Shown here one piece after another: positions 50,240 through 62,308 of a DNA stretch of 64,000 nucleotides. How positions within the stretch are numbered: the stretch's first letter is position 1; each line of letters opens with the position of its first letter. A model generated the notes under the pieces. The model did no database searches and was not told the DNA's origin. It saw nothing but the letters and a program-made list of their open reading frames with translations. Both the position numbers and the translations under genes were made by a program. This DNA comes from Cristatella mucedo (Eukaryota; Bryozoa; Phylactolaemata; Cristatellidae): NCBI GenBank assembly GCA_009760855.2, contig WPIO01000038.1:3122501-3186500 (forward strand), read 5' to 3'.

Positions 50240-50600
50240 AATGATGACTGGTGGCTGATCCTTGTTATTTTCACGTCCACCTGCCTTATTCGAGGTGCTG
50301 GGCTCGGAGAGTTCGTCTTCCAGGTCAGCAATCGGCAGTCATGTCACCCTTTGCCAAGCGGGCTTTCAGCGGTTCACATGTACCACACTCGACTTGCCAC
50401 CAGCATTGTATTCGTCTGCAAATCATACGTTAGTATTACAACGTCCGACGATAAGCAGGGTCCTCGCCACAGGCGTTGCAACTTGGTGATCGATAGAATC
50501 AAAAGCTGCCCAAATATCGAGCACGACAAGCAGTACTTACCGACTGTCGATGTCGATGTAGACTCTGTGGCCGTATGGTCGTGCTGCTACTTTGGCTTGG
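50240..50600 (-). mobile_element. LINE RT fragment with motif A
   Basis: The minus strand reads LLVVLDIWAAFDSIDHQVA, the RT motif A of L2/CR1-type elements (reference copy LLDHSAAFDTIDH). A following segment resembles the RSYLSGRLQ...VDG stretch. Diverged and broken. Confidence 0.6.
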
Positions 50601-51256
50601 CCAGAGCACCCTGAATGCTCCGCCTTGCTGCATCTAATTCTTCGCGACAAAGTTATTGTGCAGGATCTGTATTTAGTCGTCCCTAGCTTTCGTCAAAAGC
50701 GTCATTTGAGTCGAAGGCGGCTTGTACCGAAGCTTTTCGAGGCCTGCAACCACTTACCGTCGGACGTGCCACCGCTGCGGCACGGCACGCAGAAACGCCT
50801 TTGAAATCGTCGGCAGTTAGCTGTCAGATCGGCAACTGCTGCTGGTCTGCTAGCCATTCTTCAGTCGTCTGCGAAACGTCTCGGCGACTGGCAATCGCGG
50901 CAGCTCAAACTCGACGGTTATGGCAGGTGTGTCGTACTCTAACCTCTCGTGTATCGGGTCCGAGCTTAAAGCGATGCTTTCGATGTGGCTGCAACTTAAA
51001 ACGTTACTACAGACGGCAGAGGAAGGAAATTCAAAGGGCTAGCAGATGCTGGCGCTGCATTCAGAGTGCTATATTGTCACTGTCGCACGGGTTGTTCTAG
51101 TTCTGGCTGGCGGTTATCATATCGTGGCGCACTGCCATGGTAATCATCGTTTAGCCAAGGGGAGTTTCAAGCATATGCCAGGCTGAAAAAGATGCTGTTG
51201 CTTCGGGCAAATGGTAATGTACAATGTGCACAGGGCCTCGGTGGTCTCAACAAAGA
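50601..51256. other. No gene recognised
   Basis: Moderately GC-rich with open frames. A minus donor-like ACG|GTAAGT sits near 50,756 but no full exon could be supported. Confidence 0.35.
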
Positions 51257-51258
51257 GG

Positions 51259-51294
<36 letters not shown>

Positions 51295-51300
51295 TGGAGA
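51257..51300. repeat. (GA)n microsatellite
   Basis: gaga run with minor interruptions. Confidence 0.9.
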
Positions 51301-51317
51301 AAAAGAATTGTTTCAAG

Positions 51318-51448
51318 TTAGTAATAATAATAATAATAATAATAATCTATTTGATTTGATATAGTGCCCTCAAAAAACTCAATCTCTTTCAAGGCACTTT
51401 ACATTTGCTGCACAGAAAGCACGATCGAATGGTTAGTGGTAGCTATCG
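51318..51448 (-). mobile_element. LINE A tail fragment (~130 bp)
   Basis: (TAA)n tail, then the complement of the A terminal block and tttacatttgctgcacagaa, up to ggttagtggtag, where LINE B starts directly. Confidence 0.85.
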
Positions 51449-52362
51449 AAGCGTGTGGCTGGATTAGAAGGCTTTGCTCTTCTAATAGGTAATGCTGTTG
51501 TGCGACAATCACTGGAGGCTCGAAATTTAGGTGTCTTTTTTGACAGCTGCCTAAATTTTAAAAACTTCGTTGAAAGACTGCTTCTAAAGCTCACCATCTA
51601 GTCAAATCACTATTTAAGATTAGGAACTGCTATCCCTGTGTATGATTAGGAACTGTATTTCACAGTGGCTTGCTAAAAATTTAACTAGCTCCTTAGTTCT
51701 GTCTCGGCTTGATCATTGTAATTTCGTTTTGGCTGGGCTACCAAAGAAAGCAAATGGGCCACTGCCAATGGCCACGAATATAGCTCCAAGGCTAGTTTTA
51801 AAGTTCCGCATGTTTGACCACGCGTCTCCTTTGCTAAAGAGCTAGAATGGCTGCCGGTTGATTAACGGATACAGAGCAAAGTTCTTACGCTGAGCCACAA
51901 GGCCCGCCACGGTTCGGCTCCTCCATACCTAGCTGAAAAGCTGCACAAGTTTCAAGTTTCAGCCTCCTTGCGCCCTCAGGTCCTGTATGGATAATAAATT
52001 AGGTGTTCCGTTCTTCCACTTACAGACCGTTGGCGACAGAAGCTTTATCTCTGCATGTCCCAGACTGTGGAACTCGCTTCCGCAGATCTTACGCAACGGC
52101 AACTACTCTCCTGCTGCCGACTATGGCTCACCCTTTTCAGCGGTCCTGAGCTGCTACTTCCACGCCACTCGCTAGCTCAACCGCTCTCCTGACTATGCTA
52201 TGCTTCATACTTTCTCTTTATTTTGTGAGATGAAGTTTGCCGGCTACCGAATACGTACCAAAAGCCGCTTAGGCTGTGAGTGCGCTATACAAAACCCTCT
52301 TGTGTAACACCACATAGTCTTTGTGGCTTTGTGGAATTACAGACGGACAGATATTGCATTAC
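51449..52362 (+). mobile_element. LINE B copy joined to a LINE A tail
   Basis: Starts at cgaagcgtgtggctggatta (equivalent to 35,245 in the reference B) and carries SLVLSRLDHCNFVLAGLPKK, GVPFFHLQTVGDRSFISACP and the aaccctcttgtgtaacacc end with a degenerate tail. Internal duplication near 51,605-51,655; several frameshifts. Confidence 0.9.
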
Positions 52363-54722
52363 AACTGTATGCCTTGGTCTACGAAAGCACTAGATCAAGG
52401 TCGCATTCCCTTGTGATCGCGCGAGCGTACAGGTTCATGCTTCTAAACCAGGCAGTATAAATTCAAATATGCAATGAAACTGTGGCACAGAGCGAAGCTT
52501 TTGACTGCGGTGCACGGACTTCAAGTTTTCATACGCTTCAGCCCCTCGGATGCTTTTTGAGAGGTTCTCTTACAGACTCTAGAATCAGTCAGCAGTTATG
52601 TAGCTACCAAGGCAGTACCATCTAGCTAGCTATATTTACGCATCTCAACTGTTTTTTTATTTCCGCGCCTGGGTCTTTTTTCATATCACTCCCGACCAAT
52701 CTCCGGAAATTCCGGATGTATTATGGTATATCCACCTCATTCGTGCTATTTCAGATACCTTCGCAAAGGGAGGCAGTCTCTCGCAGGTTTGAAGCCAATT
52801 TTGCTCCTCACGAATAGCCACAAGCCGTATTATATCAAGATTATAAAGTGCTCATTAATCTATCTTAAAGAGAATAGCTTACAAGTTATAATCTGCACTA
52901 TAAGCTACTACGGCAGAAACATTACGAATGTCTGTCACCGTTATTCTAGTCAGACAGTTTGCCCAGTTTCTTGCCGATTCGGGAGTAATAAGTTTGTTCC
53001 GTTGCAAGCTAATCTGTTCAGTGGTCTCCTTAAAATATTGAGGTAATTGAATGCCGTCCTGCCAATAAGCCTAACTGTCGAGAGCGTAGACGCAGGATGC
53101 AGGCCGCCTTAAACTGGCCGGTCTCTTTTAGCCGAGTTTACGCGGTTGGTCTTGCTGCCTTCCTGTCTAGGCCTTCCTGATTCGGTCTTCATTCTTATGC
53201 GAAGCGCATGCTGACAGGTTTTTTCCCCAAGTCTGTATCTCCTCCTCGGCTTAATATCCAATCGGCATGCGATCACGAAACATTCATAATCTGCGCGCGC
53301 TTCAAAGTCGGTAGCCGACCTCATAATTTCGAATGTCGGGCAATGGTAACAGCGGCAGCAGCTCGGTAGCTAAGATGTTAGCAGATCAATATCGGTCTCA
53401 ACTTGGAAAATTGCCGATTTGGGAGAAGTGAAATTTTATATTCAGTCTGACGATTAAGGTAAGGCAGCAGTGCAGACAGTAGCCGGTCTCTATTGCACGC
53501 AGCCGGCTAAAGAAAGGTAAGGCTGCTATGCAACCGCCGCTGAGGACGCCATGACTCGCGGCTTGGCTCCCGCGTGCCTTAGCTTATTGAAACTGCCACC
53601 GGCGTCGTCCCGAACCGCGGAGACCTGGGCGACCCATTCCCTCAGACGAGCAACGTTTGCAAGGCGAGCAGCCATTTCACGAGCACGTCTTCCGACGGCG
53701 CGTGACACTGGGTAAATAGCGCTCGGGCGTCGTCAAAAGCACTGTGCTCGAGAATGCGACTGTCAACGAGTAGGGCCATGATAGTGACACTCCGAACAGA
53801 CGCAGACAGTGCAGACGCAGTAGCAGGTTGCAGCAATGGAAGAGGAGGGGTCCTGCTCTGTTCTGTGCGGTCTTAGTTAGGACTTTCTGAAAACTTGCCT
53901 GCTCGAAGCATTGGCGGTCGCAACAAACCCGCAGGCTGTGTAATCGTATTTAAATAAATTGCAGGTTCTAAATTTCATTTCAGTATTCCGTTTCCTGCAT
54001 ATCAGTTTGTACGAGCGTTGCGGTGGTCAAATCGGATGTCAAAAACAGAAGTCTGCCGAATCAAATTCGGCTCATCAAACTCCCTACTTTGAGCTCGGCG
54101 GTCGCTATGGCAAGATACTCTAGCCTTGTGAGACTGCCGCCGCACTCTAGGTGTTCGCCAAAGTAAAATTCCGCACTGCAGAAGCAAAGCAGTTTGTCCA
54201 AATTCTCCTCATACTCTCCGCATACACGTAGCCTCATATCCGCTCCGTGTATTCTTTTCGCGAGCGTTGGCGCTCTCGCCAGAGCACGCCACCGGGTGAT
54301 TACGCCGTACGGCAGAATGCTGGCTATTGGCGCTTATTTTCACGACCCGCCGACGGACGAAGGCTCGCGCTAAGTACAAAAAAAGCGTCTGAATAGACGG
54401 ACCGAGTTTTCTGAGCAGAAATAGCTAGCCATAGCCTTCCCAGGGCACGGAGAAATACTGAGCGATAACTTCGATGACAAACGAGCCAGCGGCCAAGGCC
54501 TGCATTCGTGTCGAGCAGGCTCGCTGCCATTCATGGGATGACAGCGACCGTCATCGCCGCATGACAGCGACCGTCGCAGCGACTCTAGGCAGCAGCGGCG
54601 GCGGCTGCGGCGGCGTCCGACGGGCTACGGTGTCGGTGTCCGGAGTACGGAGTCGGCTGCTCCGGGCACGAGCGTCGGCGGCTAGGCGCCATCTTACGCA
54701 CTCGCAGCCGGTTAGCGGTCGG
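52363..54722. other. No gene recognised (downstream of galactosyltransferase)
   Basis: The plus frame 52,723-53,046 and minus frames 53,526-53,836 show no motif. Two plus AAG|GTAAGG donor-like sites occur at about 53,460 and 53,516. From about 54.5 kb GC content rises toward the coding region. Confidence 0.35.
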
Positions 54723-55913
54723 CTAGCAGCCGTTCTCGGTCGTGCCGCCCACGAGATCGGCCCATATGCGGCGCATCTCGAGCGACGTGTAGTTGTGCCC
54801 GTTGGCCGTGTTCCGGAAGTGGCAGCCGCTCGGCGGCAGGCGAAGGTCGGTGACGGCCGGATGGTGGAAGTGCACGACGCGCCGATGGAGCGGCGAGCCC
54901 GCAGAGCTTGCGGCGGCCGACACCGCAGCGGCGCACACGCCCGTCACGAAAACGTCCTCGATGCGCAAGTAGGGCAGGCGAAGCGCCTGCTCGAGCAGCG
55001 GGCCGACCAGGTCGGCGGTGACTACGTACAGCGGCCCGGACGCGTAAGGCGGGTACTCGGGCGCGGCGGCGTAGGCGCCGTCGCCGGCGTACCACTTGGC
55101 CGTCGGGTCGGTGACGGGCCGTGAGCCGACGAGGATGCGGCCGACGATGGCCGACGACAGGCGGCGGCCGCCGGGCGACGCCAGGAGGCCGTCGACGAAC
55201 GGCAGGTTGACGAATACGTCGTCGTCGACCTTGAGCAGGTGCGCAGCGCTGGGGCAGCTTCGGCGCGCCCAGAGCAGCATGGCGATCGACTTGAGCGTCA
55301 GGTTGCCGTAGTCGTCGACGAACGACGCCTGCACGACGTCGCCGTGCAAGCGAGACTCGGCGTGCACGCGTTCGTTTACCGACGCGCTCGTCGACGTGCC
55401 GAGCAGGAATGCGTAGCCGACGCTGCGGCCCAGCCTCGAAGTCGCCGCCCCCGTAGCTGTAGCCGAAGCGGCGTCCTCGCGTCGCCAGCGCAGCCACGTG
55501 TCGCGAATCGCCTGCCGACGCTCGAAGTTGTCAGCGCGGCTGATGACAGCGATTGCCAGTTGACTGTCGTCACCACAGCGCCTGTCGGCGCCGACCGACA
55601 GCTCGTACAGCGACATGTCGTGATGCCAGCTGCTACCACCGCCGCCGTGGCTCGATTCTGCTCTTACTGCTGCTGCTGATGCCGAGGGGGCGGCGGAGCT
55701 TTCGGCAGACGAAAGCGACGCTGCAGTCGGACCGGCGTTCCGTTGCTCCGGAGGCGGCCGGAAAATCGCCTCATCGCCACCGCTCCGCTCAGCAGCCGCC
55801 GAAGCCACCGGCGGCCACGGGGCCGGCTGCAGCTGCGCCTGCAGGACGCAGGTGAGGGCAGCAGCGGCCAGAGCTGCGCTGACGACGGCAAGAGCGGCGC
55901 GGTGAGTCCTCAT
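54723..55913 (-). CDS. GT31 beta-1,3-galactosyltransferase-like, single exon
   Basis: Type II Golgi enzyme predicted to transfer galactose (or GlcNAc) in beta-1,3 linkage from a UDP-sugar to glycoprotein or glycolipid acceptors. Numbering from the ATG at 55,913 (396 residues, usual family length): short cytoplasmic MRTHR, membrane anchor AALAVVSAALAAAALTCVL (about 6-24), low-complexity stem to about 110, then the catalytic domain. Motifs are in the family order: SRADNFERRQAIRDTW (125-140), VQASFVDDYGNLTLKS (194-209; NLT sequon), LKVDDDVFVN with the metal-binding DDD at 230-232, YPPYASGPLYVVT (287-299) and EDVFVTGVC (319-327). All are intact. The frame is open upstream to an ATG at 56,297 (524 residues). 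I prefer 55,913 because it puts the anchor at the N-terminus and has G at -3; the extra 128 residues look like GC-rich 5' UTR. Intronless, as many B3GALT genes are. Acceptor specificity cannot be read from sequence. Confidence 0.9.
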   Translation of the reverse strand: MRTHRAALAVVSAALAAAALTCVLQAQLQPAPWPPVASAAAERSGGDEAIFRPPPEQRNAGPTAASLSSAESSAAPSASAAAVRAESSHGGGGSSWHHDMSLYELSVGADRRCGDDSQLAIAVISRADNFERRQAIRDTWLRWRREDAASATATGAATSRLGRSVGYAFLLGTSTSASVNERVHAESRLHGDVVQASFVDDYGNLTLKSIAMLLWARRSCPSAAHLLKVDDDVFVNLPFVDGLLASPGGRRLSSAIVGRILVGSRPVTDPTAKWYAGDGAYAAAPEYPPYASGPLYVVTADLVGPLLEQALRLPYLRIEDVFVTGVCAAAVSAAASSAGSPLHRRVVHFHHPAVTDLRLPPSGCHFRNTANGHNYTSLEMRRIWADLVGGTTENGC

Positions 55914-56350
55914 GACGCGGCGGCGGCGGCCGCCTCGAGTGACTGCTGCTGCCGCTGCCTCGGCCGACCTGCAGCGATGAAAGCGACGCCTGCGGCGGTG
56001 AGCCGGGCTCGGCCGGAAGACGCAGCTGTGAGCGTTGGAAGTCGAGCCCTCGAGGCGCTTGCTCCGAGCCCCGCATGAGGCGCCCGGTCTGCAGCCGGCG
56101 GCTACGGTCACTTCTGGAGTGCTAGCCGTGTCGGCTGGCGACGCCAGTGCTGTCCGAGCCGCGAGCTGATCATAGCGAAGCTTGTTTGTCTGGGTCTCGC
56201 GCAGAGTTCGGCACGAAGGCTCAGCCGTCACTCGCCGACTGCGATAGAATTCGAGACAGCGTTCGAAGACAACTAGTGCTAAACAGCACCCGAGCACGGG
56301 ATTAATGAAAGCTTTGGGCTCGCATTTTACATCTCGCGAGGCACGATGTT
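55914..56350 (-). promoter_or_regulatory. GC-rich 5' region of the galactosyltransferase
   Basis: CpG-rich stretch directly upstream of the chosen start, probably 5' UTR and promoter. It stays open in the enzyme frame to 56,297, so an N-terminally extended product is formally possible. No TATA box noticed. Confidence 0.4.
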
Positions 56351-57892
56351 ACGATGAGCTGTCGCGCCGCGGTTCGCGACCGTAGAGAAAGGCAATGGTT
56401 GCTATAGGTGACGCTGAGCAAGAGCCCCCAAGTGGGAGCCAGCTGGGTACTGACCGAGGCGCATCACGGCAGAGGCGTAGTGAGACCTCTCGGCACCCGT
56501 GAATAAAGCTACAAGTGGCGCCCTTGTAAAAAATTGCTGCAAAAAAAACGGAAGGCATATCGAGTCGAGAAGGTTGTATTAACTGTAGTACAGGTACAAG
56601 GGATCTATCGCAGCTTTAACTTAGTAGAATGTTTCTGGCATTGAACGTGGCAAAAACGTTTATCACAGTTTAAAAGTAAATATTTTGCAGTGGTTCTTTC
56701 TGTGTGCTTATACTTAATATGCTCTACATTGGTGAGAACGTATATTTGGCTTGTTGGGATAGAACCGCACGACAGGCTCTGCCGGTAGATGGCTTGATCT
56801 AATGTGGTCACCAAGCTGCTTATGGGGCAATAAAGGAGTGACAAGACCTGTAAGGCGACGTTGTCGCAAAACATCTCCATCGAAATTAATACCGGAAGGC
56901 TGTTCCACAATACCCAAAGGATTGTTGGCGAGAGGAAGCTAGTGGTATATGCTGAAAATTGTTTGGGTGTGGCCAACCCGTACCCGCAGGAATATTCTAG
57001 AGACGAATCACCCATCCTTTCCGAAACCTATTAAAAGCGATAAGGTGCGAACACGTGCGGTGCGAACACGTACGCGAGAAATATTCTACCAGCGAAACAC
57101 ACATCCTTTCAGTAGCCTCTTAGCAGAAGCAGCAAACAGCAGCAGAAAGCACCAGCAAGTAGCAGCAGCAGAAGCATCGGCGGCAGGTTGCAGATGCAAG
57201 CTAGCGGTGCATGCATGCGTTACTGAACGACAGATCGTAGCACATTTCTGTCGAGTCGACTTCTGCTGGGGGTCGCTGGAAGGAGGAGCTACGAGATGCC
57301 GTCGAGTCTGAGGGAAGTGAAGGGACGGGCGGAAGCCTGCTGCTGCTGCAGCTGCAACAGCTGCTGCACTGGTTACATCGGCTAGCTGCAGGTCCAGGCT
57401 CGCTACCCATGGTGTGAGACACGATGGAATGACCGGCAGTCGAAGCCTTTCGCTGTATTGGGAGTGGTTGGATGGGGGCGGCTAGACCGAAACGACCAGA
57501 TCGTACTGCTGTTTATTGAAGCCACTGCCACAGATCAGTAGCCGAAAAGAGCTGAGGCTTCTGGCATTGCAAACTCTGGACGGACGCTCAAGCGGCCAAA
57601 TGGAATTGAGGAACAGAGTGAAAGCTTTTCGCTGTGCCGAATCAGATGGTGCCTGGATGAGAGCAGGGCGACGAGTCGCCTTTTCTTACGTGATTCTGGT
57701 GACCTTAGTGCTGCGGCCGGTGGCGAGTGTCTTTGCAGTCAGCCAGCTTTTTGTGTCGTCCTCGCCGACCAACCATAAGTGCCGACTGGGTCACAGCCAA
57801 GTCAGCCTCACAACACGCCACCAGAGTCAGCGCCCCAACAAGCCGACATAATCACAACCAGCACCCGGTGGGCCGTCTCGGCAATAAAAAAA
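56351..57892. other. No gene recognised; short direct repeats at 56,985-57,130
   Basis: About 56,988-57,040 and 57,080-57,130 share aatattcta ... cga-acacccatccttt(c), two diverged ~50-bp copies about 92 bp apart. The tandem pair ggtgcgaacacgt lies between. A minus frame of 136 codons (56,605-57,015) contains ILWVLWNSLP, reminiscent of LINE C-termini, but is not assignable. Confidence 0.4.
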
Positions 57893-58064
57893 AATTAGTT
57901 GACTTAACAGCCTCTTTTAAGTAGCGACAGAAGAGAGTTTATCCCTATCAACGAAGCTTGCAGCGGCGATAAGGGATCACCAACCGCAGGATTCGAACCC
58001 ACGACCTTGGTGCCGAGGTCATGAAAAGCAACCACCTTACCTAGTTTGCCATCACGACTCGCCT
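57893..58064 (-). mobile_element. tRNA-derived SINE, full-length copy
   Basis: The minus strand starts ggcgagtcgtgatggcaaac taggtaagg (A-box region), has the gacctcggcaccaaggtcgt stem and gggttcgaatcctgc B box, and ends with the agaggctgttaagtcaac tail. Closest to the 9,636 copy. Confidence 0.85.
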
Positions 58065-59027
58065 ACTACGCCCTCCTTGCACTGGACCGATCGCTTCTCT
58101 CGAATTGCTCCTACCCTCCAGCTGCCGGCCTCTCGCTCCCCAGCTAAATCACCTCCTCGACCCTCGCCTGCCTCTCGCACCATTCTCCCGACGCCTCTTC
58201 CGGCGCCGTTGATTGGAAGCAGGCTGTCTCGGGCGGACGGACAAGGGGACCTGTTATCGGTCACCACGCCCATCCTCGTCGAGCTGCCTCGGGCAGCAGC
58301 GTTCACTGCAGCCGGTCGCCAGCTGCTGCCCGGCAGTTGGCTGGCCAGCTGCACTGCCTCCTCCTCCGGCCACCCCCCCCCCCTGCAGCGGCTGAAGGTG
58401 TTAGGAGCTCCACATCCGGCAAGAATCGTCTGCTGCTGCTGCTGCCGGGCTCTGCCGAGGTAGCAGGCCGGAGACATTCTTCAGCACACGCCGGCCGAGA
58501 GTCGCCATCGGAGCAGCCTCGCTCTCGGGAGCTAGGGGCCTCGGGGAGCTATGAGCTGGCTTGACGCAGCCTATCTAGCTCTACCGTCCGATCCGACCGC
58601 AGACGGCGTCGGTCATTGGTTCAGCTGTTGGCTCCCGAACCGCTATAGCCGCAGGCAGCGTTGCCAATGAATCGGCTCAGCTCCGCAGCCGAGCGAGGGT
58701 GCGTCGTCGCCGACCGCGAGTGCAGGGGAATTCCGCTTGTGCTCCAATTCGCTTCACTTCTCGATGGCTCCCAGCACAGCCAGCTCTTCGACGAGCAGCG
58801 ATCGAGCTTGTGAACAGGTGAATGAGATGTGCACGCAAGCGCTGCCTTAGCTGAGCCGAGGGCAGTGACCGATGATTCGGCAGAAACATTTGGCCAAAAT
58901 AGACACACTCCTTCGTTCGGATCGATCGCCGGTGGAAAGTAACTACCTTGCCCTGGCAAGCCGGCTGCGGCCGCAGTAACGTGACCGGTACGGCTATGCG
59001 AGTCTGCCCTCTGCCTTGCTCTCTCTC

Positions 59028-59030
<3 letters not shown>
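58065..59030. other. GC-rich unassigned block
   Basis: Open frames on both strands (58,052-58,477 minus; 58,077-58,463 plus; 58,621-59,031 minus) reflect composition. Contains a poly-C run and a (CTG)n run near 58,430-58,445. Could be a CpG-rich promoter. No exon could be supported. Confidence 0.35.
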
Positions 59031-59113
<83 letters not shown>

Positions 59114-59130
59114 TGCGCGCGCGTGTGTGC
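59031..59130. repeat. (GT)n microsatellite
   Basis: About 100 bp of gt repeats with gc interruptions, passing into gcgc at the 3' end. Confidence 0.97.
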
Positions 59131-59218
59131 TCCAGCTCCGAGCCCAGCGTCTATGCCCTACTCTCCGGTGAGCGGCTACGGAAAATGACAAGCAGCCGGC
59201 TACAACTCGTAGTGTGGA

Positions 59219-59284
59219 TAAGTATGTATGATATATAATATAATATAATATAGTATGTATGATATATAATAAAATATAATATAG
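59219..59284. repeat. Tandem duplicated AT-rich unit (~30 bp x2)
   Basis: agtatgtatgatatataata plus ~10 more bases occurs twice in succession. Confidence 0.8.
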
Positions 59285-59439
59285 GATAACCCCCTACTAC
59301 ACCTTAGTGATTGAACTGACTCGCCTGTCTCTCCCCCGGCTCCCTGCTGGCTGCTAGAAAATTTTACAAATTCCCGCTGATTAAAAAGAGTACTCATCAG
59401 TAACAGTGAGTAACAAGGCAGTTTTATATTCTTGCCTTA

Positions 59440-59623
59440 AGCTTGCTGACACTGCCACTAACCGCACCTGCCGACCCTATGCAAGTCACCACTAACCATG
59501 TTATTCTTATTTTTATATTCAGCATGTTACCACTAACAATTCGATCGTGCTTCCTTTGCAGTAAATGTAAAGTGCCAAGGAGGAGATCTGAGTTCTCCGA
59601 GGGTGGTTTATCAAGTGCATCAT

Positions 59624-59655
<32 letters not shown>
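59440..59655 (+). mobile_element. LINE A 3' fragment, first of a tandem pair
   Basis: A 3' UTR phrases (gctgacactgccactaaccg, tgcttcctttgcagtaaatg), the terminal block and a tail of att repeats. Confidence 0.85.
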
Positions 59656-59657
<2 letters not shown>

Positions 59658-59925
59658 TATTTTGGACAGTATTTAGTGGGTCCCTGTGATTCGTCCGTCA
59701 TGTGCTTGTGCATGCTGACACTGTGCTTGCAGTAACTAACCACATTTGCAAACGGACCCTGTGCATGTCACCCCTAACCATGTTATTCATGTTGTTTTTT
59801 TATCAATCATGATATTACTAACCATTCAATCGCGCTTCCGTTTGCAGCAAATGTAAAGCGCCTAGAAAAAGATTTCAGTTCTCTGAGTGCGCTTTATCAA
59901 GTGCATTATTATTATTATTATTATT
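59658..59925 (+). mobile_element. LINE A 3' fragment, second of a tandem pair
   Basis: Begins with the A 3' UTR start (cagtatttagtgggtccctg) immediately after the previous tail and ends in its own att tail. Longer at the 5' end than its neighbour, so it is a separate insertion, not a duplication of it. Confidence 0.87.
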
Positions 59926-60477
59926 GCTGCTGAATCACGGCAACTGAACATCTTTTACAGGCAATAGTTGGTATCAACTTGGTCATTTGGTTGCAACCTG
60001 TGGTCACGGCCGGTGTCATCAACAGGTCGACATGCTAGCTCGAGTGGTGCGAGCCAAGAGCTCTCGACTCCCGACAGCTTTAAGTCGATGGGCAGCGTTT
60101 AAGTCGCTCGCTACAAGGAGCCTTGCTGCATCCACCGACTGTGCGCGGCTATCGCTTACCTGCTTCTCCTCGAGTCGCGCTAGCTTCGAGGTGTAGTGCC
60201 GAAGCGTAGCTTTGAAGCGCCGACCTCACGTGCGTGCCTCGCGAGCCGTAGAGGCCGGCTTCGGTGCGACGCAGCGTCAGCAGCCCCGGATACTGGATAC
60301 AGGAGCAGACGCTTCGTAACTGCTTCGTCAGGGTCGAACTCGCACGCCTGAATGAAGCGATCGCGACTTCCTTCGATAAGTTATAAGCACTGCACGGAGT
60401 CGCAATCGCCTGAGAAGCAAACACGATTGGAGCACCGATAGCGCTGCTGTCACAGGTGGCAGAAGAACACGCGAATC
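59926..60477. other. Unassigned, with a possible minus-strand exon
   Basis: The minus strand has a near-consensus donor GAAGCAG|GTAAGC at about 60,162. The preceding frame reads FKATLRHYTSKLARLEEKQ, coiled-coil-like, after a stop near 60,220. No acceptor or partner exon was established and other frames are open too. Confidence 0.25.
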
Positions 60478-61064
<587 letters not shown>

Positions 61065-61134
61065 CTCTTCAGTGGATTTTTTTCTGCGGCGAGGCTAGTA
61101 GGTGCACCTGCACCCATCGGGTGTGGCCTTGTAG

Positions 61135-61539
61135 TGGGCGGCCGAGGTAGCCCGAGGGAGGTCTGGAGGGGCTGCGGTAGTCGAGAGCCCCCCGGCTAAT
61201 TACGAGTGGATTCCGAAACAAAAAGCTCAACCTGCGCCCGCGGGCGACTCTGATTCGCGCCGGCATTTTCGGAGCGCGTTCGTTACGGTGAATAAGCACA
61301 GCCAGAAGCAAAATCTGCCTAAGCTGCGACCCACAATTAGCTCTGCGGCGTCCGGAGGTAATGGCCGAATTAGCTTCCGATCCCACGAAAAGACTATGCG
61401 AAAAGGTGAGCCTAGGTTTCGCACCGTCGAGATTTTGCATTTCCGAAGGCCTACTGAGCGCGTTTGTACTCTGGAGTCAGAGGAAAGCCTAATTTTGCCT
61501 GCAGACATTGCCAATTTTAAAACGACCAGTGACCACTAA
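61135..61539 (+). other. Candidate terminal exon, product unknown
   Basis: The plus frame is open for 134 codons with no early ATG (NYEWIPKQKAQPAPAGDSDS ... FVTVNKHSQKQNLPKLRPTI ... EESLILPADIANFKTTSDH, stop). An AATAAA follows at about 61,624, 85 nt after the stop, as in a last exon. A donor-like AAAAG|GTGAGC at 61,405/61,406 lies inside the frame and could end an internal exon instead. A convincing acceptor upstream was not found; the nearest pyrimidine stretch is about 60 nt away. Family not recognised. Confidence 0.3.
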
Positions 61540-62274
61540 GAGCACTTATAACACCGGAAAAAAATTGTATCTACTAAATTAATTTCTATAAGCTTTCCTA
61601 TACAATTATATAAAATCCATATCAATAAATATATTTCTAGACACTTTGCGTATTCCGGAAAAGAAGCTTCGAGAGCGGCTGAGGCATGATTTTCACCTGA
61701 GGAGGAGCGACCTGCTAAGTTTTTGTCAAAGGGGCACGTCCTGCTAACTGTTCATGTAGGCTGGGCTCCATCCGCAATCGATGAGAATGTCGTTGCCAAA
61801 GTGCTGTGCTCATTTGATAGGAACTCTAGCGGTTGTTGCTTATTGAATGAAATTATGACATAGATTCTTCGCTGGCGACTTCAAATGCATAGGAATAAGG
61901 GGCTGCACATGTCGCCGACTCTCTGTAGGAGGCCAGGGGGGCATTTGCCACCCTGGCCTCCTGGCCTGCTGGCCACTGAACAGGTATGACGAGCCGGCGA
62001 GGAAGGAAGCAACGATGCTTTTCACGAAAGATTTCAGCCATTTCAGCCACGTGAGACGCGGCGGCTGAGACACCCTGCAACCAACGGCCTGCGAACTGTG
62101 GCCCGATATTTAGGAACAGCCCGGCACTAAAAGCCTCACTAGGCTGGGTGAAGCGCATTGATCGGCACTATTTTGTCTCTGGCTTCCGAAATCTTTCATC
62201 TCCCGGGGACAACGTTAGACACTCTCAAATGCACTCATATGACCATACAACCTGATGCACGCACGAACTCGCAC
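61540..62274. other. No gene recognised; small hairpin at 61,928-61,961
   Basis: An 11-bp perfect inverted repeat ggaggccaggg/ccctggcctcc (61,928-61,938 and 61,951-61,961) with a 12-nt loop. No coding motif. Confidence 0.4.
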
Positions 62275-62277
62275 GCG

Positions 62278-62308
<31 letters not shown>

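Noticed and set aside
54474-55124. 216-codon plus frame and a 261-codon minus frame (54,712-55,497) over the galactosyltransferase
   Set aside because: Antisense and alternate-frame shadows of the GC-rich galactosyltransferase CDS; they carry no motif.
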